Origin: JAPXSY01 sp034003585
Lineage (GTDB): Bacteria; Verrucomicrobiota; Kiritimatiellia; RFP12; UBA1067
Length of the DNA stretch: 30,978 nt
Reading direction: 5' to 3'
Assembly: GCA_034003585.1 (NCBI GenBank)
Contig: JAVEYH010000030.1
Coordinates: 1 to 30,978, forward strand
Part shown: piece after piece, positions 21,937 to 29,869 of the stretch
Position numbering within the stretch: the first letter of the stretch is position 1
How the letters are laid out: each line of letters starts with the position of its first letter
The notes under the pieces: model-generated
The model's database searches: none
The model's input: only the letters and a program-made list of their open reading frames with translations
Told to the model about the DNA's origin: nothing
Position numbers and translations under genes: made by a program

Positions 21937-24900
21937 TTATGGCACAACGGCGCCCGCAAGGCTTTCGAGAAGCGTGTCGGGTGATGCGGCGCGCAGAATG
22001 AGCGGGGCAGGGGCGAGGGAGAGGAGAACGTGACCGGCGGCATCGCGGGAGACCGTGCGGCGGTTTCCCGCGATATCGTAGACCCGCGTATCCGCGGGAA
22101 GCGCCGCCAGGAGCGCTCCCCCCTTCTTGTAGCCGTATTCGACCTCGTGCTCGGTGGTCCATACCGCGGCCGCGCCGGTACCGTCCGAACGCGTGAACAC
22201 GTATCCGCGCACCGAGTCGCCGTGGCGGAAGTCGCCCTTGTGCGCGGCGTCGCCGAAATGGTGCCCGAGCGTATTCACGGTTTTGCAGAGGAAAAGGGGT
22301 GTGAGGTCGCAATCCAGATAAGGCGTGCTCACCCAGATGTTGATCGCGAGCAGGCGCGGATGGTATTTGAGACCGATAAGTTGCGCCCGGGCCGCGGAAG
22401 CGGCCTGGAGGGACTCGCGCAGGCCCCAGTCGTAACCGGGCTTGCCGGCCTGATACGCGTCGTAGGACCCGTTCGCACCCCACTGCGGCAGGTACGTCTC
22501 GGGGATGTTGAACATCTCGGTGTTGAGGATGGGCGTCGTGATGGGATAACCGTGTTTCGTTAGGGTATCGAGGAGCCGTTGCGTCTCCTCGTCCATGTCG
22601 AGTGCGCCGAGCGTGCCCTTGTCGATGTTTCCGTACTGGTGCACGGCCACGGCGTCGTAGAAGACACCCTGGCGCGCCGCCGCGCCAAGGTACCCGTCGA
22701 TCGCGTCGTAGCCGCGGAGCAGCGAATAGCCGCTCGTGCCGCAGGTGGGGAGCACGAGCGCGTTCGGGTTCGCGCGCTTCACGCCCCGGTAGCAGGCGAG
22801 CTGCGCCTTGGCGTATTCGTCGAAATTCTTTGCTGCGCAGAGGGGTGATGAGCCCTCCTCCTCATTGCCGAAGGCCCACACCGTGAAAAAGGCGTCGTTC
22901 GTGCGTACGGTGTCGTACGCGACCTGCTCAATGCGCGCGGCGATCTCTTCCGTCACGTTCGTCCAGGTCAGATACTGCGACGTGACAGGATCTTCGCTCT
23001 GGATCGGCCGGAAGAAGTTATCGATGCCGTATTTTTTGCAGAACGCCAGCAGATGCCGGTTGGTCGCCATGTCCGCCGTATTCCCCCAGGTGGTCGCGCC
23101 GAACCCCCAGTCCCGCAGCTTGGCGGCGAACCGCTCGCCGCACCCGATGCGGTCCACGGAGGACACGAGCGTGCCGAAGAGGTTTTTCGTGGCGTGCCGG
23201 TTCGCGAGCGGGGTCATGACCGAGAACCGGTGGAAATCGCGCCAGGCCGCCTGTTCGGGCAGACGGTACTCGACCCGCAGGACAAACACGCCCTCGCCCA
23301 GCCGGAACGGATCCAGCGCGAGCGGCACGGATGCGCGTCCCTGAGCATCGAACAGCGCAGGGACGGTCGCTTCGAACACGGTCTCGCGGAACGCGTTCTG
23401 CACGCGGAACCCGAGCGTGAGTGCGGCATGCGCCGGTCCCGTCATCACGTACCGCGCGTTGAGGCTTGCGCCGGTCACGAGGTCGTTGTGCGGATCGGAG
23501 GTGACGAGCACGCCTTCCACGGGATCTCCGGCCCATTCTGTGGCCGCGTCCCCCTCTTCGAGCTGCAGGCCGTCCATCAGCCACTCCATCCCGCCGATCT
23601 GGATCATCAAGCCGCCCGCGTCCGCCGTGAACGTCCGCGCATAGCGCGCCCACGTTTCCGTGATGACGAACTGCGACTCCGGCGCGCTCTGCTGCGGATA
23701 CCATTCGAACTTCCCGCCCGACTGCGCCGCGCTCGCGAGAGACACCGACACGCTGCGGTTCCCGGAGAGCGACTTGGCCCAGAAGCTGAACGTGTACGTC
23801 TGTCCGTCCCGCGTCGGCACCGGGAACGTGCGGATGCCCGAGGAGTAGCCCTGTGTCGCCTGAATGCGCAGGGCCTTCGTTCCGAAGAGCCCCTCATCCG
23901 TCACCGTATACCGCTCCTGCCCCGGAGGCACGGCGCGGTATGTCGCGCCGCCGGGCGTGTACCGGAAATAGCGTAACCCCTGCTCGAATGAGGCGTTCGG
24001 CAGCAGATTGCGCGAGGGCCGTCTCGGCACCTCCATGGCGTCCGTTCCCCAGAAGTCGATCCCGTCCACCGGTTCCGGCGCGTCCGGATCCGCCTTGAGC
24101 GCCGGGCCCAGATCGAAAACCAGCGTGCCGCGCGCCGCGGAGGACGCGCGCAGGATGAGGGCGTACAGTTTGTTCGAGTAGGCGGCCGAGAACGAAAGCG
24201 ACTCCGTGAGCGTGCCGGCGCCGGGCGGCAATTCGATCGTGTACCCGCGGCCAGGATTCTCCGCATTCGCGGCGAGATTGCCAGAGACTTCCGTCTGGAT
24301 ACCGTTCGGATTCGCGAGGAGGACGGCATCGGATGCTGGCGCGTAGACCGCCCCGCCGAAGGCGAGAGAGCCCTCCCGCCATGTGTTCGGCGCGAAGCTC
24401 CACCATGGTGAAACCGCGTCGACGCCGGTTGTCGCCCCTTCCGGCGCGCCGGTGTCCCATGCCAGTTCCACCCGGCTCGTTCCGCACGGCGCGAGCGTCC
24501 AGGTGAACGTGCGCCGCTCCCCGTTCTTCGCGAGGTACGGCTTCGTGTAGGTCGTTACCCCGGTCGCCGCGTCATGCGCCCATGCCGCCGGCGCGTCCGC
24601 GAGGGCGGCGAACGGATAGCCGAAGCCGTTGGTGTTCGATCCCCAGAACATCAGGCACCCGAGATACGTCCGGCCGCGCCAGAGATAGACATTGTTGTAG
24701 TGCCACGGATCGTCCCCGCCTTGCGGACGCGACACCGCGAGCCGCTTGTCCCCCACGGCGTAAACCGGTTGCGCGAAGACGCCGGACGCGCGGTTCGTCG
24801 TGTTGTTCTCCGTGCCCGAGTACGCGAACGTCCGCGGCAGGTAGACCGGGTCGGCGTGCGCGTACTCCCCTGTCGCGAACGGCGCCAGAGCCGTCGGCGC

Positions 24901-26535
24901 CGTGCCGCGGAGCTCCGCGGCACGGTTCTCATCCCCTGCGTCCCTGCCCGCACACGTCACCACCGTTCCTGGCAGCCCGCACGGACGCAGAAATTCCTCC
25001 GGCGCGAGCACCCCGCGCGAAAAACGGAACTCGTCGAATAACCCGGAAAGGCCGCCGGTCATCCCGGAGTTGAACGAGCTCTGGCTCGAGAGCGCGAACT
25101 CGGGGTCGCCTTCGTGCCACAGCTCCGCGCGGTCTTCCGGAAGCGTCCACGGTTCGGACGCCCAACGCGTCCGCCCGTCCGAAAGATAGGACCGGAACGT
25201 CCGGGCCGGCGCGTCATACGTGACCGCCGCGTGGTACCACCTGCCTGTTTCCGCCGCGAAGGGCGTCATGGCGGCCTGCTGACTGCCCACGCCCTGGAGA
25301 TAATGGCGCACGGCGAGACGCCCCTGGTTGAGGAACGCGCACCATCCCGTATCCAGGCCGGCCCCCGCCCCCTGTCCGAAGAGCGGCAGCACGTACATCG
25401 CCACATTCTCCGCCTTAAAAAACGCCTCGGCGGTGAAACTCCCGTGCGGCAACTCGGGCGTGCACCCCGCCCGCAACCGGAAACAGGCGGCGACGCCGTT
25501 CGTGGCGGAGGAAAGCGACGTCGCGTTGCTCCGCTTCGCGCCGTCTTCCTCCAAAGAGGGGAGCATCAGGTCGCCGGAAAATTCAGCCGTGGAAGCATTC
25601 GCCGCCGCATACGCGTCGTACGCGGGAAGCGGATTCGCCTCGTTGCGGAACCAGCGCGGCGTGCCGGCCGTTCCCGCCACCGCACCGGTCATGCCGTGGA
25701 AACGGTAGCGGAGCAGCGTGCGGTCCGCCGGATCGTTCCGCGCCACGAGGAAATCGCGGCGTGCGAGCGCCTTGTCCGAAAGCCGCACGCAGGCGACGGA
25801 CTGCGCAAAGTAGCTGCGCGTGGCCACGCCCAGGGTGCCCGAAAGCTGGAAGACCGCGTCCGGTCCGATCTCAACTCCCGGCGAGGTATTGACGAGGCGA
25901 TAGTCCTGATAAAAACGGCATACGCCGCCTTCCCGCACACACACGAGCGCGCAGTGGTGCCACGCGTCGCTGGTCCCGAATGTGCGGCCGGAGGGCTGAT
26001 TGTTCAACCACCGGGATATCTCCGTCCCGTTCGTGCGCACATTTCCCGCCCCGTTCACATACGCGTCGAGCTGCCACACCGGATTGCGCGCCGGGTCCGC
26101 ATGCGTCACGCCCGCCAGAAACCCGTTCACCCATGCGCCGATGTTGGTTTCCGAATGGACGAACCATTCCACCGTGAAGTCGCCGTCCAGCCCCCCGAGC
26201 GGCATCCGCAGCGCGTTCGCCGTCCTGCGGTCGGAGGAGGTGTCCAGCCGCACGGACTTCGCGAACGCAAAGTAGTTGCTGGCGAGCGCCCCGTCCGGAA
26301 AGAGAAATGCAGCCGGAACGTCATCCGTGTACCGCGCGTCCGGCACCGCGGCGGGCGTCGCGGACGAGGAGGACGTGAACGCTTCAAGGCGGAACCCTGA
26401 GCCCGCGATGCGGTTCGGGAGAAGCGAGGGCACGGCACTTCCCGTTTGGCCGTCGAACGTCCACAGGCCCGCCGTCCCGCTGAACGCTGCGCCGCCGCAC
26501 CACACAAACGCGGATAGAATGATTGCCGTGCGCAT
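21937..26535 (-). CDS. Large secreted multidomain protein: LamG-like repeats, CBM-like domain and clan GH-A glycosidase
   Basis: 1532 residues from the ATG at 26535, which puts a signal peptide (RTAIILSAFVWCGGAAFSG) at the N-terminus and sits 39 nt after a predicted transcription start. A TTG at 26604 would overlap the promoter. Two LamG/concanavalin-like regions lie at about 50-240 and 310-510 (AWHHCALVCV and RWYHAAVTYD signatures). An unassigned beta-rich part of about 300 residues follows. A CBM4/9-like jelly roll lies near 850-1020 (LLPNASFEQG, then WMDGLQLEEGD-like residues). A clan-A barrel from about 1120 has candidate acid/base Glu at ~1224 in AFGNEEE and nucleophile Glu at ~1339 in ILNTEMFN. 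A C-terminal beta domain ends the protein. The GH family number is unclear (GH39/GH5-like layout). It is probably an extracellular or surface enzyme with several carbohydrate contacts. Confidence 0.8.
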   Translation of the reverse strand: MRTAIILSAFVWCGGAAFSGTAGLWTFDGQTGSAVPSLLPNRIAGSGFRLEAFTSSSSATPAAVPDARYTDDVPAAFLFPDGALASNYFAFAKSVRLDTSSDRRTANALRMPLGGLDGDFTVEWFVHSETNIGAWVNGFLAGVTHADPARNPVWQLDAYVNGAGNVRTNGTEISRWLNNQPSGRTFGTSDAWHHCALVCVREGGVCRFYQDYRLVNTSPGVEIGPDAVFQLSGTLGVATRSYFAQSVACVRLSDKALARRDFLVARNDPADRTLLRYRFHGMTGAVAGTAGTPRWFRNEANPLPAYDAYAAANASTAEFSGDLMLPSLEEDGAKRSNATSLSSATNGVAACFRLRAGCTPELPHGSFTAEAFFKAENVAMYVLPLFGQGAGAGLDTGWCAFLNQGRLAVRHYLQGVGSQQAAMTPFAAETGRWYHAAVTYDAPARTFRSYLSDGRTRWASEPWTLPEDRAELWHEGDPEFALSSQSSFNSGMTGGLSGLFDEFRFSRGVLAPEEFLRPCGLPGTVVTCAGRDAGDENRAAELRGTAPTALAPFATGEYAHADPVYLPRTFAYSGTENNTTNRASGVFAQPVYAVGDKRLAVSRPQGGDDPWHYNNVYLWRGRTYLGCLMFWGSNTNGFGYPFAALADAPAAWAHDAATGVTTYTKPYLAKNGERRTFTWTLAPCGTSRVELAWDTGAPEGATTGVDAVSPWWSFAPNTWREGSLAFGGAVYAPASDAVLLANPNGIQTEVSGNLAANAENPGRGYTIELPPGAGTLTESLSFSAAYSNKLYALILRASSAARGTLVFDLGPALKADPDAPEPVDGIDFWGTDAMEVPRRPSRNLLPNASFEQGLRYFRYTPGGATYRAVPPGQERYTVTDEGLFGTKALRIQATQGYSSGIRTFPVPTRDGQTYTFSFWAKSLSGNRSVSVSLASAAQSGGKFEWYPQQSAPESQFVITETWARYARTFTADAGGLMIQIGGMEWLMDGLQLEEGDAATEWAGDPVEGVLVTSDPHNDLVTGASLNARYVMTGPAHAALTLGFRVQNAFRETVFEATVPALFDAQGRASVPLALDPFRLGEGVFVLRVEYRLPEQAAWRDFHRFSVMTPLANRHATKNLFGTLVSSVDRIGCGERFAAKLRDWGFGATTWGNTADMATNRHLLAFCKKYGIDNFFRPIQSEDPVTSQYLTWTNVTEEIAARIEQVAYDTVRTNDAFFTVWAFGNEEEGSSPLCAAKNFDEYAKAQLACYRGVKRANPNALVLPTCGTSGYSLLRGYDAIDGYLGAAARQGVFYDAVAVHQYGNIDKGTLGALDMDEETQRLLDTLTKHGYPITTPILNTEMFNIPETYLPQWGANGSYDAYQAGKPGYDWGLRESLQAASAARAQLIGLKYHPRLLAINIWVSTPYLDCDLTPLFLCKTVNTLGHHFGDAAHKGDFRHGDSVRGYVFTRSDGTGAAAVWTTEHEVEYGYKKGGALLAALPADTRVYDIAGNRRTVSRDAAGHVLLSLAPAPLILRAASPDTLLESLAGAVVP

Positions 26536-26580
26536 ATCAGGGCTTTTCCCGCACCATGCTGAATTCCATGAGGTGCCGCC

Positions 26581-26609
26581 ATTATGCGGAGGAAGGCGAA
26601 CCAAGTCAA
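26581..26609 (-). promoter_or_regulatory. Sigma70-type promoter for the large glycosidase and GH97 genes
   Basis: On the minus strand TTGACT (26609-26604) and CATAAT (26586-26581) each match the consensus at five of six positions and are exactly 17 nt apart. Transcription would start near 26574, giving a 39-nt leader. This separates the two secreted-enzyme genes from the operon that ends with the transporter. Confidence 0.7.
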
Positions 26610-26639
26610 CACGCCCGGGAAGATGGGCGCATTACAGTA

Positions 26640-26660
26640 CACGTGGTTCGCGCGCACGTG
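26640..26660. promoter_or_regulatory. Pair of CACGTG palindromes upstream of the glycosidase promoter
   Basis: CACGTG occurs at 26640-26645 and 26655-26660, centres 15 bp apart, some 30 to 50 bp upstream of the -35 box. The placement suits an activator, but no known regulator can be named, and the two palindromes could also form a stem after the transporter gene. Confidence 0.3.
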
Positions 26661-26668
26661 CCGGTCAC

Positions 26669-27919
26669 TCACCGGGTTCCCGCCGGCGAGGAGACGTAGT
26701 CCTTCCGGAAAAAGAGCATCAGGGTGAGACCCGTCATCACCGCGCCGAGCAGCGAGACGCCGGACATCAGGCCGATGCCGCGGCTTAAGCCCAGCGTGCC
26801 TTTCATCCAGCCCAAGATGACCGGCGCGAGGGCGCCGATCAGCAGGCCGAAGGAGATGACGAGTCCCTGGCCGGAACTGCGGTAGCGGATCTCCAGCACA
26901 TCGAAAAGTCCGGCGAAGAAGGTCGAGTCGCAGATGCCGCGGAAGAGTCCGAACCCACCGAGGCCGATTACGCTGAAGAGCAGGCTCGGACTGTTCCCCA
27001 TCAGATAGACGAACGGGACGCAGAACAGAAACCCCAGCGCCGCCACGATCAGACGTCCGTCCCGGCGTCTGAGCGCGAGCCGGTCGGAGAACCGGCCGCC
27101 CGCCATCACGCCGGCAAAGGCGCACACCACATGATAAAACATGGAGGAGAACCCCGCCTGCGCCAGCGTCAGGCCGAACTTCTCGTGAAGCAGGGTCGGC
27201 ATCCAGGTGACATATCCCACGTTGACGAAGACCAGACAGCCGAAGACCCCGCAGAGCATGAGCACGCTCTTCTTGCGGAACAGGGCTTCCGCCGTCTCGC
27301 GCAGAGGCACGCGGTTCTTCCCCCCTTCCGCTTCCGGATGCGTGGCCGCAGGATCCGCCAGCCGGAAAAACATCAGCGCCGCCCAGAACAGCCCCAGCGC
27401 GCCGAACAGCGCGAAGGGGCATCGCCAGCCGTACCGGTGCCCCAGAAAGCCGGCGATCGCGCCGCTGCCGATCATGCCGCAATAGAGGGCGGTCTGATGG
27501 ATCGACATGGCGAACGCCCGGGTTCGGCTGTGATACTGACTGATGAGCGCGTTGGCCGAAGGCAGGTAGAACGCCTCGCCAAAACTCAGACTGGCGCCCC
27601 GGAAGACAACCAAGTGCCACATGCGCGTGCTGAGGCCGGTCAGCAAGGTCGCCAGGCTCCAGGTGGCGATGCTCGCCACCACGACGCGGCTCCGGCGGAA
27701 CACATCCCCGGCATACCCGGCCACCGGCGCCAGCAGCCCGTAGCAGATATGGAACACGGAGGCCACAACCCCCAATTGCACGTCGCTCAGATGGAGATCC
27801 GCCTTGATGAGGGGCATCACGAAACCGAACATCGCGCGGTCGGCCTGATTGAACAGGAAGGCGAACCAGAGAAGCGTCAGCATCTCCCACTTGTACGCGA
27901 TACGGAATTTTCCCGGCAT
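26669..27919 (-). CDS. MFS transporter, ACS-like (organic anion/hexuronate type)
   Basis: 416 residues with about twelve hydrophobic segments, starting at ATG 27919 after AAGGGG; a frame start at 27970 would overlap the SDR gene. The first helix reads LLWFAFLFNQADRAMFGFVM, the signature of the anion:cation symporter group that imports hexuronates, glucarate and similar acid sugars. It is followed by the loop GYAGDVFRRSRVV between helices 2 and 3 and a long central loop with EAEGGKNRVPLRE. The gene starts 11 nt after the SDR stop, in one operon with an acid-sugar dehydratase, which supports an organic acid as substrate. Confidence 0.85.
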   Translation of the reverse strand: MPGKFRIAYKWEMLTLLWFAFLFNQADRAMFGFVMPLIKADLHLSDVQLGVVASVFHICYGLLAPVAGYAGDVFRRSRVVVASIATWSLATLLTGLSTRMWHLVVFRGASLSFGEAFYLPSANALISQYHSRTRAFAMSIHQTALYCGMIGSGAIAGFLGHRYGWRCPFALFGALGLFWAALMFFRLADPAATHPEAEGGKNRVPLRETAEALFRKKSVLMLCGVFGCLVFVNVGYVTWMPTLLHEKFGLTLAQAGFSSMFYHVVCAFAGVMAGGRFSDRLALRRRDGRLIVAALGFLFCVPFVYLMGNSPSLLFSVIGLGGFGLFRGICDSTFFAGLFDVLEIRYRSSGQGLVISFGLLIGALAPVILGWMKGTLGLSRGIGLMSGVSLLGAVMTGLTLMLFFRKDYVSSPAGTR

Positions 27920-27930
27920 GCGATTCCCCT

Positions 27931-28632
27931 TCAGGCGTCGAGCAGCAGGCCCCCGCTGCAATTGAGGCAAGCCCCCGTGACATAGGTGTTCTCTGCCAGA
28001 AACAGGGCCGCGTGGGCCATCTCCTCCATCGTGCCGATGCGGTGCAGCGCGATCTCCCGGCAGACCTCCTCATGGCGTTCCGGCGTGATCCGCGACATCA
28101 GATTCTCGGTCGCCACCGCACCGGGCAGCAGCGCGTTGACGCGGACGTTGTACGCGCCCGCCTCTTTCGCGAAGGAGCGGGTCAGGCTGATCTGCCCGGC
28201 CTTGGCCGCGCCGTAGGGGATGCGCAGCGGCTCGTTCGGGATGATCCCGCGGATGGATGAGACGTTGAGGATCGCGCCGGACTGCTGCCGCTTCATGATC
28301 TTCAGCGCCTCCAGCGTGCACAGGTACGTGCCTTTCAGCGAGACATCGAGGTTTTTGTCCCACCATTCGCCGTCCGAGATCCCCTCCTCCCGTTTGGAGG
28401 GATCGAACCGTGCGTTGTTGATCAGCACGTCCAAACGCCCGATGCCGCTGAACATCTGCCGCACCGCCGCCTCGTCGGAGATGTCGCCGTAAACCCGCTC
28501 GCCCGGGCCGAACAGCTCGGCATCTTGGAGATAGCTGCCGGCGTACACGTAGTAGCCGTGTTCGGAGAACGCTTTCGAAAAGGCCCGGCCCAAACCTTGG
28601 TTCGCGCCTGTGATCAATACGGTTTTTCGCAT
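27931..28632 (-). CDS. SDR-family NAD(P)-dependent oxidoreductase
   Basis: 233 residues from ATG 28632, with AGGAAAG upstream. The cofactor motif TGANQGLG is at 8-15 and INNA at 71-74 (NNAR instead of NNAG). The catalytic Ser125/126 follows NV, the Tyr140-x3-Lys144 pair is in PYGAAKAG, and the C-terminal part TGACLNCSGGLLLDA is typical of sugar-type dehydrogenases. Asp50 in GDISD would contact the adenine. It probably oxidises or reduces a sugar or sugar-acid hydroxyl in the cytoplasm. Neighbours are an acid-sugar dehydratase 37 nt upstream and the transporter 11 nt downstream. The substrate cannot be read from the sequence. Confidence 0.9.
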   Translation of the reverse strand: MRKTVLITGANQGLGRAFSKAFSEHGYYVYAGSYLQDAELFGPGERVYGDISDEAAVRQMFSGIGRLDVLINNARFDPSKREEGISDGEWWDKNLDVSLKGTYLCTLEALKIMKRQQSGAILNVSSIRGIIPNEPLRIPYGAAKAGQISLTRSFAKEAGAYNVRVNALLPGAVATENLMSRITPERHEEVCREIALHRIGTMEEMAHAALFLAENTYVTGACLNCSGGLLLDA

Positions 28633-28669
28633 ACTCGCTTTCCTGGGAGGGGGAGGAACAAAGGGAGGG

Positions 28670-29869
28670 TTACCACTGGAATTTTTTCGGGCACCAGTTT
28701 GCCGCGCGCTGCGGGTCTTTCTCATACCCTTCCTCCAGCCCCGCCTTGCGGTTGGCCTCGGCATAGCGCGCGAAACGGTCCAAATCGAGCTCCACGCCCC
28801 AGCCCGGCTTATCGGGCGCGGTCATGGTGCCCTGATCATACTGCATTTTTCCGCCGACGAGAATGTCGTCCGCCAGATGCGGGTAATGCGTGTCGATCGC
28901 ATAGGTGAGGTTCGGCGTGCAGGTGGCGAGGTGCAGCTTGGCGACCTCGGAGATGCCCAGTTCCGCGCCGGAGTGGACACACAGCCCCCACATCAGGGTA
29001 TCGCACACGGCGGCGAGTTTTTTCGAGGCGAGCATGCCGCCCCATTTGTGGAGGTCACCCAAAACCACGTCGATGGCGTTCAGGCGGAACGCCACCGGAA
29101 TCTGGTCGAAGTCCACCACGCACATGTTGGTGGAAAGGGGGATGTTGATGTCGCGCCGCAGGCGGGACATGGCCTCGATGCCCCAGGTCGGGTCTTCGAT
29201 ATACTCAAGGTTGTACGGTTCCAGTTGCTTGCAGATATAGAGCGCGGTCTGGGGCGACCACGTCCCGTTCGGGTCAATGCGCAGGCCCGTTTCCGGGCCA
29301 AAAGCCTTGCGGAACATCGCGATGGTCGCTATGTCCACGTCGGGGTGCGAAGCCCCGACTTTGAGTTTCAAATTCCTGAATCCGTGCTCGTTCACGAGAT
29401 TCTTGCTGAACGCGAGCAGCTCCTCCGGCGTGGTCTCGCCGCCCTCGCCCGTGACCTCGTTGCGGGCTCGCGTGAACACGTAGCCCGAGATATGGATTTT
29501 CGTGCGGAAACGCCCGCCCATCAGTGCCCAAACGGGTTTGCCGAGTGCCTTCCCCATGATATCCCAGCACGCCATCTCGATTCCGGCGATGAGGCCGTGA
29601 CCCGCGTAGCCGAAGAAATAGGGGCGGGGGCGGAAGAACGCGAGAATGCGCTCGATGTCAAAGGGATCTTCGCCGATGATTTTTTGCGCCTCGTAGCGCA
29701 CGTTGTCCGCGCCGACGCGGCCCATGGTTTCGCCGATTCCCGTGATCCCCTCGTCGGTTTCGATCTGGATGATCAGCCGTGTGGTCTCCTTACGCACACC
29801 CCATGACCAACGGATCGGGGCGGCGAGCGGGACATTGACGGCGGTGGCGGTGACTTTCGTGATTTTCAT
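28670..29869 (-). CDS. Enolase-superfamily acid-sugar dehydratase (glucarate dehydratase-like)
   Basis: 399 residues with an N-terminal capping domain and a C-terminal barrel. Catalytic positions are visible. KLK is at 168-170 (base Lys170), and the metal ligands are Asp199 in RIDPN, Glu225 in YIEDP and Asn248 in LSTNMCV. Asp272 in GDLHKWGG and His299 in CVHSGAELG would form the second acid/base pair. Asn248 as third ligand, with STNMCV and KWGG, follows the glucarate/galactarate dehydratase subgroup more than mandelate racemase. It would dehydrate an aldaric or aldonic acid to a 2-keto-3-deoxy acid. Its ATG overlaps the stop of the GH10 gene (ATGA), so the two are translationally coupled. 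The exact sugar acid is uncertain. Confidence 0.88.
   Translation of the reverse strand: MKITKVTATAVNVPLAAPIRWSWGVRKETTRLIIQIETDEGITGIGETMGRVGADNVRYEAQKIIGEDPFDIERILAFFRPRPYFFGYAGHGLIAGIEMACWDIMGKALGKPVWALMGGRFRTKIHISGYVFTRARNEVTGEGGETTPEELLAFSKNLVNEHGFRNLKLKVGASHPDVDIATIAMFRKAFGPETGLRIDPNGTWSPQTALYICKQLEPYNLEYIEDPTWGIEAMSRLRRDINIPLSTNMCVVDFDQIPVAFRLNAIDVVLGDLHKWGGMLASKKLAAVCDTLMWGLCVHSGAELGISEVAKLHLATCTPNLTYAIDTHYPHLADDILVGGKMQYDQGTMTAPDKPGWGVELDLDRFARYAEANRKAGLEEGYEKDPQRAANWCPKKFQW

Noticed and set aside
26127..28073. 648-codon minus-strand frame crossing the transporter and glycosidase genes
   Set aside because: It overlaps three better genes in another frame and includes the intergenic promoter region; the translation is Arg-rich and domain-free.
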